Shown: positions 33,328-43,721, counted from the stretch's first letter. The stretch is 64,000 bases of DNA from CAVZBT01 sp963773605 (GCA_963773605.1 CAVZBT010000008.1:124001-188000), one strand, 5' to 3'. Notes: generated by a model not told the origin, from the sequence alone. A program made the numbers and translations.

Positions 33328-34728
33328 TTAACGGGCCATTCGGCCCAGCAGGTTCCGAATGGTTTCCTTGACGCGTGCTTCGGTCCCGGGGCCGGCATTG
33401 CTCGCCCCCGGTTCGTATCCACCCTCGACAAATGCCCGGTCTGTGCACAGGTAACCGGGGCTGATGTCACCATACCCGGCAATCACCGCAAATTCGCCCC
33501 CGGCTAAACTCTGGGCATACCGTTGAAACTCGAGCATGGGCTCGCCCGGCAGGTGCAGGATCCGCACCGGGCCGATCCTCAGCGCGCTTGCGGGCAGCGG
33601 GCCCTTTCGCTGTCCGAAGGAAAGCGAAAGCGCAGCCCGGTAGGCGTCGTCGACCGAATCGGGAGCGGCGAGCCGCGCGCGCAACCGGGCCACCGCGGCG
33701 GGGTCCGCCTTTAGAGGCAGGTGCAGACCCGCGGCGCGCCACTGAACACCTTCCGCGGGCATGAGCCGCGTTGAGGCAATCGAGGCTCTCATCCCGGCAT
33801 AGAGCCGATCGCGCAGCGCGGAGCGTGCTTCCGGGGAACCGTCGTTGTACTTGCCGGCCGTAATGTCGCCCGCGCAGCCGGTGAAGTAGACCTGGGGCAC
33901 CCGCTCCTCCTGTTCGAGCATTTCCCGGGCCGCGGAAACGAAGTCCCCGGAGACCGTCCCTTCGCAGCAGAACGTCTGCGGGTGCGTGGCGTAGTAGTGC
34001 AGCCGCACGATCGGTTTGCCCGCGGCTGCGAGCGTGACGGTCCTGACCAGCGCGTCGACCGCGCCCTCCGGCAGGGTCGCCAGCGCCGGATCTCGCCCCC
34101 CGGAACTGAACCGGGTGATGAGCTTGCCGTCTGCGGCCGCGATCCGGCGCGCCGAGGCCACCTGGGCGACGGCGGCAGCACCTGCACCCACCTCGTCGAA
34201 CGGTTCCAGCCGGCCCACTGCCGAGCGCACCGCTGCCGCCAGGCGGTCCGTAACCCGTTTGAGGAACGCCGCGCTCATCATCAGGGGCTGGTCTGGACGA
34301 GAGGCGAGCCTGCGGTAGGCGCCGCCATCCACATAGGGGGCGGTGTGCTGATGCACCGCATGAAGGGCCACACGCCCGATTTCAGTCCCGGCGGCCGCGG
34401 CGATCTTGCGCCGGAAGAGCCGGTCGGTTTCCCCGCCGATGCCGCACCAGTCAATGGCGCAGAGCACGTATCGATCGCGCCCGCTCTCCAGGAGGATTCC
34501 TTTGGCCCATAGGGGGTCGGAAACCCTGGCCGCCGGCGTCGTCCAGATGAGCGGCTGACCCAGCTCGGGCGTGACGTCGCAGCGGAAGGGGGCTACACGG
34601 AGCGACGGTCCGGCCTGCAGCGGCGCAAAGCAGGCCGCCACGAGCAGGGCGGCGACAGCGATGCGTATTCGGCGGACGCGCGCATAGACCATAGGACGGG
34701 CTCGGGACTCGTCTATCCCACTTTGCAT
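33328..34728 (-). CDS. exported neutral ceramidase-like protein
   Basis: A 466-residue protein with a signal segment (RIRIAVAALLVAACFAPLQAG) after a basic N-terminus. It resembles the N-terminal catalytic domain of the neutral/alkaline ceramidase family, which often appears in Acidobacteria and Planctomycetes as a standalone domain. Visible blocks are FRCDVTPELGQPLI, the His-bearing LHAVHQHTAPYVDGG, HYYATHPQTFCCEGTVSGDF, VYFTGCAGDI and EPMLEFQRY. The C-terminal immunoglobulin-like domain of true ceramidases is absent. Starts at 34728 (GGTGA upstream) and 34692 are both possible; both keep the signal peptide. Substrate not known. Confidence 0.75.
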   Translation of the reverse strand: MQSGIDESRARPMVYARVRRIRIAVAALLVAACFAPLQAGPSLRVAPFRCDVTPELGQPLIWTTPAARVSDPLWAKGILLESGRDRYVLCAIDWCGIGGETDRLFRRKIAAAAGTEIGRVALHAVHQHTAPYVDGGAYRRLASRPDQPLMMSAAFLKRVTDRLAAAVRSAVGRLEPFDEVGAGAAAVAQVASARRIAAADGKLITRFSSGGRDPALATLPEGAVDALVRTVTLAAAGKPIVRLHYYATHPQTFCCEGTVSGDFVSAAREMLEQEERVPQVYFTGCAGDITAGKYNDGSPEARSALRDRLYAGMRASIASTRLMPAEGVQWRAAGLHLPLKADPAAVARLRARLAAPDSVDDAYRAALSLSFGQRKGPLPASALRIGPVRILHLPGEPMLEFQRYAQSLAGGEFAVIAGYGDISPGYLCTDRAFVEGGYEPGASNAGPGTEARVKETIRNLLGRMAR

Positions 34729-34825
34729 TGTATCACCGGCAGTGGTCTGCGACGGCTCCAAGCGGCCCCTCCTCCGCTTGCCAACGGTCGAAAAGGGGTG
34801 GGCCGCCCGCCGACCCGGCCGGCGG

Positions 34826-36187
34826 CTAATAGGTCCGGAAGGGACCTCGAAGCCGGATCAGGTCCGTCCGGGTCTTCCCCTGTTCCGTGATCCTGGAAAG
34901 CGTGTAGACGTCGCCGTCGCGGCCGACCGCAATCGAGTTCACATAGGCAGGTCGGTCGTCGTTGTTGAAGAGTATCGGGCCCTGGTCCGTGTATTTGGCG
35001 TCTGGGATATCGAAAGTCACCAGGTGCAGATTCTCCTGCCCCTTGGATTCCCCTTTGGCGGTGCTCTTCTTCCCCGCGACCCGTTTCCCCTCGACGTACA
35101 CGGGCCCGCCCGTCAAGTAGTGGATCGTCCGGCCGTCCGGTCCGAGCGCAAAACCGAGGTACCCATAGCTGAACTGGTCGAACATGCCGCTCTTCTTCGA
35201 AGGGAGCGAGGTGATGCGCTCGACGACCTCAACCTCAGGGGTGCGCGGGTCGAAACGGAACAGGTACCCCGAGTTGCCGTGCACGCCGTAGATCACGCGT
35301 TCCACCGGATGCCAGAAAGTCTGGCGCCAGTTGTAGCCCATGTGCCCCGGCGATGCCGGGTCATAGGCGCCGAAGTAGTCTTTCACCAGGTCAACTCCGG
35401 CCACCTTCTCGACCATGCCGTTTGACGGGGTGTAGCGCAGGATGGAGCCCTCGGAATTCGTGAAATACAGCACCCCGTCCTCGGGATCGACCACCAGGGA
35501 CCGGCACAGCGTCCGGTATTCAGAACCCTTCCCTTTCTCCCCCTGCGCGGCGAAAGTGCCCAAATTGCGCAGTTGGCGGTCGCCGAGATCGTAGCGGAGC
35601 AGATACCCCGTGGGCCAGGTGAGTCCGTAAATCCGGCCGCGCGCCGTGTCCATCGTCATCGAGAGAATCCCCTCCTGGTGGGGCGCGACGGCGAGGTTTT
35701 CGAATTTCCGCGTCGCCGGGTCATAAGACAGGAAATGGCCGCCGGGATAAGGCTTGTAGCCGGGTGGAGGATCACCCACGGTCTCCATTCCGTCTTTGAT
35801 CGTGTAGTAACCGATGTGGGTGGCGAAATAGAGCCGTCCGCCCGATTCTATGAATCTCACATGAGACTTGCCCTGCGCGACGGCTTTGAGGTCCTTCTCA
35901 CCGCAGGCTTCGTTCAGATCCCCCAGGTGTTCGATTCTTTCGGAGGCGGGGTTGAAGGAATACATCTGTCCTGCCACATCGAACTTCTCGGAGCAGAGGA
36001 CATAGTAGATGGTCCCGTCCAGGCCCGTGGACATGCCGTTGTAGGTGTCATGGGAGTCGGGGAAGCCGGAGTTGTACGTCCTGGCAACGAGTTTTTCCGG
36101 GCGGGACGCCGAGGGCGCCGCCGGCTTTTCCGCCACGCTGCAACCCGCGACCGTCAGGGCACACACCACCACCGCAATCGTCCTCAT
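34826..36187 (-). CDS. lipoprotein with beta-propeller (SMP-30/NHL-like)
   Basis: A 453-residue exported lipoprotein. The N-terminus is a lipobox signal (IAVVVCALTVAGC), the Cys being at residue ~16. The mature part shows recurrent propeller blades: GTIYYVLCSEKFDVAGQMYS, RLYFATHIGYYTIKDG, GRIYGLTWPTGYLLRYDLG, GVLYFTNSEGSILRYTP, VIYGVHGNSGYLFRFDP and GDVYTLSRIT. It has no identified catalytic residues and is likely a binding or lactonase-like protein. The start at 36187 is selected because GAGGAAC lies upstream and the lipobox begins there. Confidence 0.78.
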   Translation of the reverse strand: MRTIAVVVCALTVAGCSVAEKPAAPSASRPEKLVARTYNSGFPDSHDTYNGMSTGLDGTIYYVLCSEKFDVAGQMYSFNPASERIEHLGDLNEACGEKDLKAVAQGKSHVRFIESGGRLYFATHIGYYTIKDGMETVGDPPPGYKPYPGGHFLSYDPATRKFENLAVAPHQEGILSMTMDTARGRIYGLTWPTGYLLRYDLGDRQLRNLGTFAAQGEKGKGSEYRTLCRSLVVDPEDGVLYFTNSEGSILRYTPSNGMVEKVAGVDLVKDYFGAYDPASPGHMGYNWRQTFWHPVERVIYGVHGNSGYLFRFDPRTPEVEVVERITSLPSKKSGMFDQFSYGYLGFALGPDGRTIHYLTGGPVYVEGKRVAGKKSTAKGESKGQENLHLVTFDIPDAKYTDQGPILFNNDDRPAYVNSIAVGRDGDVYTLSRITEQGKTRTDLIRLRGPFRTY

Positions 36188-36381
36188 CACAGAATTGTTC
36201 CTCGCGCAAGTGGGCGGGCGGCTCGACCCCGCCGATGAGCTGCGACCGACGACTATCAGGTATCCCTCCGAAGAGCAAGAATCCGGGCGCGGCAGCCAAG
36301 CTGCGCCGGCTCGACCGATACACTGCAACTCCACCGGTTGAGCAAGATCTCCAGGGCCGCCTCGGGTCGCCGTGGCCCGCC

Positions 36382-37649
36382 TCAGACCAGGCGGTCGAGA
36401 CGGCGGATTGTCTCTATCATCGACCGGACGGTGTGATAGCAGATCTTCCAGGCGTGGCCCAGGGCGTCGTCGATCGGGCCGCCCTTCGCGGTCCACCCGC
36501 TCGTACCACTCGCCGCCCGGCGTCCATGTTCACCATTCTGCCGAAAACGAAATCGTAGACGTTGCGAAACGCGCGCCAGTACTGCTCCTCGCCGAACATG
36601 CGCGTACGCGTCGAGCATCCCGACCAGGGCCTCGGCCTGCTGCCAGAACTGTTTTTCGTATTGGCTTGCCGGCGCATCGGCAGGGGTGTCGGCATACACG
36701 CCGCCGTACTCGTGGTCGATGCCCGATGCGGACGCAATGCTCCGTGATTCTGCGGATCAGGCCGGCGTAAGTCTGCCTCGGGATGCCGAGAATGTCGGCC
36801 GCGTGCAGAAGCAGCCAGGCGAACTCGACGTTGTGCCCGGGAGAGGTCATGTTCAGCGGCCGCGCCACCCCGTCGGCCGGCCTGGCGTCGCGGCCCCACG
36901 ACACCGCGAAGAGGATGGCGGGGAGCGGCTCGAAGTCCATCGTGAACTGGACGTAGCCTGTGCCGTCGGGGCGCAGCATGCGGGTCAGGATCAGGTCGAT
37001 GCTCTCCAGCAGCCGCCGGCGATGGGTCGGGTGCCCGGTCATCTCGTAGAACGTCGTCAGCGCCTCCATCATGTGCATGTGGACGTCGAGGCTCTTGCGG
37101 TCGCCGCCGTAGATCCCAGGCGGCGCGGGCTGCCAGTCGGCGCCCATCAATTCGAGAAAACCGCCATTACGCGTGTCGGCCATGTTCTTGCAGACCGCCG
37201 CATAGGTCTTCCCCGCGTATTCACGGCCGCGCGGATCGCCCGTGGCGAGGAAGTATTCGCTGAATGCGTAGATCCCGAAGCAGTGACCGTAGCCGACCTT
37301 GTCCTTGAATGTCGGATGTCCCGTCGCGATCGGCGATCCAGTACCACCCCTCGTGCTCAGGATCCCAGTAGTGTTCGATGATGAAGTCGGCGGCCCTGCG
37401 GGCCAGTTCGGCGCACCGCCCGTCGCCGTAGCCGGCCCGGTGCGCGGCCGACATGGCGAACAGCATCCGGATCTGCATCAGGAACGGCTTGACCGTTTCG
37501 CCGGTCGCCCGGCCGTCGCGGTCGAAGTAGCTGAGAAAACCGCCGTACTCCGGATCGGGCGACCGGTGGATCCAGAACGGCAGCAGCGAGTTCACCAGGT
37601 ACGAATGGGTTCTCTCCCGCAGGTCGCGAATCTCGTTTTTTTCCGGCAT
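36382..37649 (-). CDS. N-acylglucosamine 2-epimerase (AGE) family protein (frameshifted)
   Basis: A single ~420-residue (alpha/alpha)6-barrel sugar epimerase gene broken by several frameshifts, one a clear inserted base near 37,317. In sequence order across the frames: MPEKNEIRDL, FWIHRSPDPEYGGFLSYFDR, FIIEHYWDPEHEGWYW, then after the first shift VGYGHCFGIYAFSEYFLATG, the internal TMDFEPLPAILFAVSWGRDARP and SPGHNVEFAWLLLHAADILG, and finally QYEKQFWQQAEALVGMLDAY with HAWKICYHTVRSM at the end. The AGE/cellobiose 2-epimerase His and Glu sites fall in YGHCFG, GHNVEFAWLL and the C-terminal WKICYH. It runs divergently from the PfkB-HAD gene. Substrate unknown. Confidence 0.82.
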
Positions 37650-37717
37650 CACCGGCGCTCCCTTCGCTTGCCCACTGTATGGTCACAGGGGCGGACGGTC
37701 AAGGGACAAAGGACTGT

Positions 37718-37850
37718 GGAGTGCCGCGGCTCGACGCCGCTCTGGGGGCGGCGCCCGGGCGCCGCAATGTCGCGATTCGGTGTGGCGCCGAGGCGCCGAG
37801 CTTTTCGGCGTAGGGCGCAAAGGGAAAGCGGCGTCGAGCCGCCGCACTTC
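37718..37850. repeat. 133-bp inverted-repeat element, copy C
   Basis: Its left end, GGAGTGCCGCGGCTCGACGC, and its right end (37828-37850) are inverted copies over 23 bp with a few mismatches. They are the same ends as in the element at 42114-42279. The interior contains further short GGCGCC palindromes. Noncoding, in the divergent region between the AGE-type epimerase and the PfkB-HAD gene. Confidence 0.75.
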
Positions 37851-37940
37851 ACGGCGGTTCAACACCCGACCGCGCCATTTCATCGCGCTTGGCAGTTATC
37901 GCCGGTATCATTATGCTTGCCTGGTTGCAGGAGGGACAAA

Positions 37941-39897
37941 ATGCTCGAAACGGAAATTCCCGGCGGCCTGCGCGAGTTTGCGCCGCTGACGGAGGACCGC
38001 CTGCGCGAGATCCTGGACCGGATCGCCGCCACGCGCGTCTGGGTGCTCGGGGATTACTGCCTGGACATCTACTGGTTCGTCGATTCCTCCAGAAGCGAGA
38101 AATCGCTCGAGACGGGGCTGCCGACAAGGCCCGTGCGGCAGCAGCGCTACTCGTTGGGCGGGGCGGGTAATGTGGTCAACAACCTCGTCGCCGCCGGTTG
38201 CCGGAACGTGCGCGCGCTCGGCGTCGTCGGCGACGACCCCTGGGGGCGGGAGATGGTCCGCCTCCTGGGCCAGATCGAGGCCAACACGGACGACATGCTG
38301 GTCCAAAGAGACGGCTGGGCGACACTCGCCTACAACAAGCCGCACATCGAAAAGCAGGAGAGCAGCCGTTTCGACTTCGGCAATTTCAACGAACTGTCCT
38401 CCGAAACCGCCCGTACCCTGCTGGCGCGCTGCCGCGCCCGGGCCGGCGAGGCGGACCTGGTCATCGTCAACCAGCAGGTGCGCCAGGGGATTCACACCGA
38501 CGAATTCCGCGCGGGCCTGCTCGCCCTGATCCGGGACCTGCCGGAAAAGACCTTTGTCGTCGACAGCCGCCATTTCAGCGAGTGCTATGCCGGCTGCGTC
38601 ATGAAGATCAACGACCACGAGGCGGCGCGCCTGTGCGGCACCGTGCGCGCGCCCGAGGAGCTGGTTCTGCGCGAGGAGGCGCTCTCCTCCGCCAAGGCGC
38701 TGTACGCGCGCTTCAAGAAACCCGTATTCGTCACCCGCGGCAGCCGCGGGCTGGTGGTGGTCGACGAAACCGGCGGGTGCGAAATCCCCGGCATCCAGGT
38801 GCTCGGCCAGGTGGACACGGTGGGTGCCGGCGACAGCGCCCTGGCCGGCATCAGCCTCGCGCTGGGGGCCGGGTGCGCTCCGGTCGAAGCCGCTCAGTTC
38901 GGCAACTTCGTCGCCGGCGTCACGATACAGAAACTCAATCAGACCGGCACCGCCTCGCCCCGAGGAGATTCTGACCATCGGCCGGGAACAGGCCTACGTC
39001 TATCATCCCGAACTGGCCGAGGACCCGCGGCGCGCGCGCCACCTGCCGGGCACGGAGTTCGAGGTCGTCCGCGACCTTCCGCCCGGCCTCGCCGTCACCC
39101 ACGTCATCTTCGACCACGACGGCACCATCTCCACCCTGCGGCAGGGCTGGCACCTCGTAATGGAGCCGATGATGGTCAGGGCCATTCTCGGACCGTGCTA
39201 CCAGTCCGCGGACGAAGCGCTCTACCGGCGGGTCGTCGAGGCGGCGCGGAAGTTCATCGACGACTCGACGGGCATTCAGACACTCGTCCAGATGCAGGGC
39301 CTGGTCGACATGGTGCGGGACTTCGGCTGCGTCCCCGAAGCCGAAATGCTCGACCCGCCCGGTTACAAGGCCATCTACAACGAGGCGCTCATGCGGATGG
39401 TGCGCGAGCGCCTGGCCAAGCTTCGCCGGAAAGAGCTGGCCGTGGAGGATTTCGTCGTCAAGAACGCCGTCCCGCTGCTCGCACGCCTGCACGCCGCCGG
39501 CGTGCGCCTGTACCTCGCCAGCGGCACCGACCAGCAGGACGTGGTTGACGAGGCGGCGGCCCTGGGCTACGCCCATCTCTTCGAGGGCGGCATCTTCGGA
39601 TCCGTCGGGGATGTCAAGGTCGAGGCGAAGCGCATCGTCCTGGACCGCATCCTGACCGGGATCGGCACCGGCGTCGTGCGCACGCTGGCGACGTTCGGCG
39701 ACGGCCCCGTGGAGATCCGGGAAACGCGCAAGCGGGGCGGGCTGACCGTCGGCGTCGCCAGCGACGAAATCCGTCGCTACGGCATCGACACGTCCAAACG
39801 GGCGCGCCTTGTCCGCGCCGGCGCCGATATCGTCGTCCCCGATTACTCCCAGCTCGATGCGCTGCTGCGGTTGCTCGGGGTCGGGGCGGCACCATGA
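37941..39897 (+). CDS. PfkB-family sugar kinase fused to a HAD phosphatase (frameshifted)
   Basis: One gene with one inserted C in the CCCC run at 38958-38961. Corrected length is ~650 residues. The N-terminal ~345 residues are a ribokinase/PfkB kinase of the RfaE1 (heptose-7-phosphate kinase) type: VWVLGDYCLDIYWFVD, YSLGGAGNVVNNLVAAGC, ALGVVGDDPWGREM, and the anion hole DTVGAGDSALAG with catalytic Asp. The C-terminal ~300 residues are a HAD hydrolase with a helical cap: motif I FDHDGTIS, motif II YLASGTDQQ, motif III Lys and motif IV ATFGDGPVE. In HldE the kinase is instead joined to a nucleotidyltransferase. Phosphorylation of a sugar and removal of another phosphate in one pathway is a reasonable inference. 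A GGAGGGAC site precedes the ATG. The next gene overlaps it by four bases. Confidence 0.85.
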
Positions 39898-41003
39898 CAG
39901 CAAGCCGGCTGGACCGCTCGCGCGTCAGGATGAAGCCTCTGGCCGAGAGGCGGAACCGGACCTCTATCGAGATCGACCGGGTCGATCCCGCCCGCCTCCC
40001 CGCCCCCGCGGCCCCCGACGCCGCCAGGATCGTGGAAGAGACCCTCGCCCGCATACGCTGCGCACACCAGCGCGGGCGCCCGGTCGTGCTGGTTTTCGGC
40101 GCGCACACGATCAAGAACGGCCTCGGCCCGGTCCTGATCGCCCTCATGGAGCGCGGCTGGGTCACCCACCTCGGCACCAACGGCGCCGGAATCATCCACG
40201 ACTGGGAGTTCAGCTTTCTCGGCCAGACCAGCGAGCACGTGCGCGAGAACGTCCGCGCGGCACATTCGGGAACTGGGAGGAGACGGGGTACTACATCAAC
40301 CTCGCGATCAACGTCGGCGCGTGCGAGGGCCGCGGCTACGGCGAGTCGGTCGGGGCGCTGATCGAGAACGAAGCGCTGATCGTCCCTTCCCGGCAGGAAC
40401 TGGCCGCACAATCCCGCGCGCTGCTGGACACCGACCCCGAACAGGCTGCGGCCGCCGCGGACCTGCTGGCCGTCGTGCGCCGGTTCGACCTCGCAGCCGG
40501 GCCGTCTGCCGGTGGCGCACCGCTGGAAGCGATACAGCGCGCAGGCCGCGGCCTTCCGGCTCGGCGTCCCCTTCACCGCCCACCCGATGATCGGGCACGA
40601 CATCATCTACACCCACCCGATGAATCACGGCGCGTCCCTCGGGCGGGCGGCCCTGCGCGATTTCCTGGCCTTCGCGGGGACGATACGGGACATCGAGGAC
40701 GGCGTCTATCTGTCGATCGGGTCGGCGGTGATGTCGCCCATGGTGTTCGAAAAGTCGCTCTCGATGGCGCAGAACCTGGCAGCCCAGGAGGGGCGCGCCA
40801 TCCGCAACCACTACATTCTCGTGGTCGACCTGGCCGAGTCGTCCTGGGACTGGAGCCGGGGCGAGCCGCCCGAGGACGATCCGGCCTACTACCTCCGCTA
40901 CAACAAGAGCTTCAGCCGCATGGGCGGGACGATGCGCTACCTGCGCATGGACAACCGCGACTTCCTCCTGCACCTGCTCCACGGTCTTGACTCGCGGACG
41001 TGA
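39894..41003 (+). CDS. deoxyhypusine-synthase-like protein of a sugar gene cluster (frameshifted)
   Basis: About 370 residues after correcting two shifts (a missing base near 40,260 and an extra one near 40,502). The start overlaps the PfkB-HAD stop by four bases, so translation is coupled. Blocks: VVLVFGAHTIKNGLGPVLIA, GWVTHLGTNGAGIIHDWEFS, FGNWEETGYYIN, GRGYGESVGALIENE, PFTAHPMIGHDIIYTHPMNH, VYLSIGSAVMSPMVF. The TNGAGIIHDWE segment and the overall layout resemble the NAD-binding deoxyhypusine synthase fold, but bacteria of this kind lack eIF5A. The pairing with a heptose-type kinase suggests a sugar-modifying role. I do not know a biochemical assignment. Confidence 0.7.
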
Positions 41004-41163
41004 CCCCGGGCGAAGGCAAGACCAGGCAGCGCCCGAGGCTGCCGGCCGGTGCCGCTTGCGACGTCGTCCCGGCGGCCGGATCCTTAGTCTCGGCAATCCT
41101 CGGTGTCCCGCGCGTCTGTGCGGTGAGGCTTTTATGCTCTTTCGCGGCGTCCGCGCTCCATGA

Positions 41164-42087
41164 TTATCTGGGGATGTAGCTGCGGCGGGCGTTGATCGTG
41201 TACTGCGCGCCAGGGATGGTCACCTCGATGCGGCGCGGTTTGGTGTCGCCCTCTTTGATCTCGGTCTGATACGCAAGCGCGTAGTAATTCTTAAGCGAGT
41301 ACGCAATCGTACGGCACACGCCGGTGATATCGGCCGCCTCCGCCGAGAACTGCCGGCCGCCCGATTCGCGCATCAACTGCTTCCGGCTGATCTCGTCGCC
41401 GCCCAGCGAGACCAGCATGGCGGCCGTGTTGCTGAATCCCAGGGTCAGCAGCGTGCACCCCGATTCCTGCACATGCTCCACCGAGGCGGGCCCAAGTCCG
41501 AGGAATCGATTGGAGATCACCAGCAGCGACTTCTTCGGGTGGCGCGATCCGCGCAATTCTGCCAGGGCCAGATCTATGGCCAGGGCCGTCGGTGGTATTC
41601 CGCCGAACAACCTCTGCAGCAACCCTCCCGAACCACGGGAAGGAACCGAGATGTTCTCCAGGGCGTCGATCAGCGGCGCACGGTCGCTCGTAAACCGCAC
41701 CTCCAGCGGGGCGTCGCCCTTGCCGAGCGTGTACAGGCAGAGGTCGTCGTCGCGCCCCAGCAGGTGAATGAGCTCGAAGATGAACTGCTTCGCCACGTTG
41801 AGCTTGTCGAGCGCGATCGCGCTGGTGTCGAGCACCGTGGCCAGGCTGACCGGCCGGTCGCTCAAACGCGCGAAATTGGTGATCGCCACCGGGCTGCCGT
41901 TCTCCTTGACTACGAAATCTTCCCGCGCAAGACCCCGCACCGGGTTCCCCGCGGCGTCGAGCACTTCCGCATCGACCGACACCACGCTGACACGCGCGTT
42001 GAATTGGGGTGGGGTCTGATCCTGTGGAGAGGGAACCGCCCTGGGCGACAACAACAGGCAGAGTGAGATCGGCAGCCACCGGCGCAC
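41164..42087 (-). CDS. VWFA-related Acidobacterial domain protein
   Basis: A ~307-residue exported protein with a von Willebrand factor A-like domain of the type that is strongly enriched in Acidobacteria. After a signal peptide (LPISLCLLLSPRAVPSP) come ARVSVVSVDAEVLDAAGNPV and LAREDFVVKENG (beta-sandwich N-domain), then VSLATVLDTSAIALDKL, where the MIDAS reads DTSAI and so lacks the second serine of DxSxS, and LLVISNRFLGLG. It ends with IEVTIPGAQYTINARRSYIPR. The start is a GTG at 42087; frames further upstream run into the repeat at 42114 and are ignored. No partner chaperone is adjacent. Confidence 0.82.
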   Translation of the reverse strand: MRRWLPISLCLLLSPRAVPSPQDQTPPQFNARVSVVSVDAEVLDAAGNPVRGLAREDFVVKENGSPVAITNFARLSDRPVSLATVLDTSAIALDKLNVAKQFIFELIHLLGRDDDLCLYTLGKGDAPLEVRFTSDRAPLIDALENISVPSRGSGGLLQRLFGGIPPTALAIDLALAELRGSRHPKKSLLVISNRFLGLGPASVEHVQESGCTLLTLGFSNTAAMLVSLGGDEISRKQLMRESGGRQFSAEAADITGVCRTIAYSLKNYYALAYQTEIKEGDTKPRRIEVTIPGAQYTINARRSYIPR

Positions 42088-42113
42088 GCGGCCATCCTGA
42101 CACACGGAAATCT

Positions 42114-42279
42114 GGAGTGCGGCGGCTCGACGCCGCAGGCGCCGCCCTTCACTCGGAATTGCGGTAAAGTGAGATAATGCCATCCACCTTCGGCAGACGA
42201 CACCGACGGATACGGTCGGGCCCGGACAGGGGCGGCGCCCACGCGCCGCCCACGAAGCGGCGTCGAGCCGCCGCACTCC
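42114..42279. repeat. 166-bp element with perfect 23-bp terminal inverted repeats, copy D
   Basis: The left end, GGAGTGCGGCGGCTCGACGC plus three bases (42114-42136), is exactly the reverse complement of the right end (42257-42279). Inside, GGCGCCGCCC recurs as a second inverted layer and the middle ~60 bp is of lower GC. It has no ORF, lies between the stop of the Gfo/Idh/MocA gene and the VWA gene, and is the best preserved member of the family. Structure is MITE-like, but no target-site duplication is evident. Confidence 0.85.
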
Positions 42280-42283
42280 GTAT

Positions 42284-43721
42284 CTATCCCAGTTTGGGGA
42301 CAACGTAGGGCGCGCGATACTCCCGCGTCAGCAGCTTGTCGGCTTCGGGATCGTTGACGAACTTTTCCGTCGCGCCGTTAAACTTGAGCTCCCGGCCCAG
42401 CCGGTACGAAATGTTGCCGAGCGACGGGAGCACGCTCGAGCGGTAACCGACCTCGATGTCGCACGAGAGATCGGCTTGCTTGCCGGAGCGGACGGCCGCG
42501 ATGAAATTCCCGAAGTGCCCGCCCATACCCGAGCCGATCGTGCTCAACGCGTCGGAGGCCTCCTCTTCGATGTTTTTCGAATCCGGACCCGGTTCGCCCT
42601 TGCGACCCAGGAAGGTCCGCCAGTTGCCGTCGGCGTCGATCTCCAGCCAGCCCTCGCTGCCGTAGAATACGTTGCCGATCTTGACGGTCCCTTCGGCGTT
42701 GGTTACCAGGCCTCGCGTGGCGAATTCGAGCATGGTGCCGTCCGCGTACTCGTAGGTGCTGGTTTGGGTATTGGGCGTGTTTTGCGCGGAGTCGGTGAAG
42801 ATGTACAGCCCGCCGAACGACCGGATCTTCACGGGGTAGTCGTCTTTGTTGAGGCCCCAGCGGGCGATGTCGAACTGGTGCGGGCCCTGGTTGCCGGTGT
42901 CGCCGTTGCCGTATTCCCACTGCCAATGCCAGTTGTAATGGAAGCGGTTGCGGTTGAACGGGAGTTTGCGCGCAGGCCCGATCCACTGATCGTAGTGGAC
43001 CTTGTCCAGGTACGCCTGCTGTGTAGGAGGGCATCGGGCCCCCTTCTTTCGTCAGGGTGAACTTTTCGCCTGCGGCCATCGGGCCGTCCGGGTAGCGCCC
43101 GATGTCGCCGCGCGGCTTGAAGCAGAGTCCGCGGGCCATGTAGATCTTCCCGAGCTTGCCGCTGTGCAGGAGCTTCATGGCCGCCCTCGTCGTGAGCCTG
43201 GACCGGTTCTGGAACCCGACCTGGACCAGGACATTGTTTTTGCGGGCCGCGTTCACCATCTGCCGCCCTTCCCACACTCCCCAGCAGGCCGGCTTTTCGA
43301 CGTAAACATGCTTGCCGGCCTGGCAGGCCCAGATGGTGCCGAGCGCGTGCCAGTGGTTCGGAATCGCGAAGGTCACGGCGTCGATGTCCTTGTCCTCGAA
43401 GACCCGCCGCATGTCCCATTCCGTCTTGGGTTCGTACCCGTGCTTGCCCTGCATGAACTTCAGCCTCTCGGGGTAGAGATTCTCGTCGATGTCGCAGAGC
43501 GTCTTGATCTGCACGTTGGGGATGCGGGCAAACCCCTGGATGTGTCCATACCCTTGCCCGCGTATACCGATGATAGCCACGTTAACCCGATCGTTGGCAC
43601 CCAGGACTTTTCTGGAAGCCTGCGCCGACTGCGCCTTGTTGGCCAGGATCGTCCCGGCCGCCGCGGTCAGGGCCGTGTCACGAAGGAAACTCCTTCGGGT
43701 AATGCCGTCTTCAGCCGCCAT
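42284..43721 (-). CDS. Tat-exported Gfo/Idh/MocA-family oxidoreductase (frameshifted)
   Basis: One gene of ~478 residues interrupted by one inserted base near 43,025. The N-terminus is a twin-arginine signal (TRRSFLRDTALTAAAGTIL), then the Rossmann NAD(P)-binding domain (NVAIIGIRGQGYGHIQGF), the family Glu-Lys-Pro (YVEKPACWGVWEG), the GFQNRSR turn and, in the second frame, the C-terminal beta-sheet domain (DTGNQGPHQFDIARWGL, NVFYGSEGWLEID). It ends four bases before the right end of repeat D. Such exported oxidoreductases are common where complex sugars are processed outside the cytoplasm. A strong GGAGGATTC site precedes the ATG. Substrate unknown. Confidence 0.88.
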
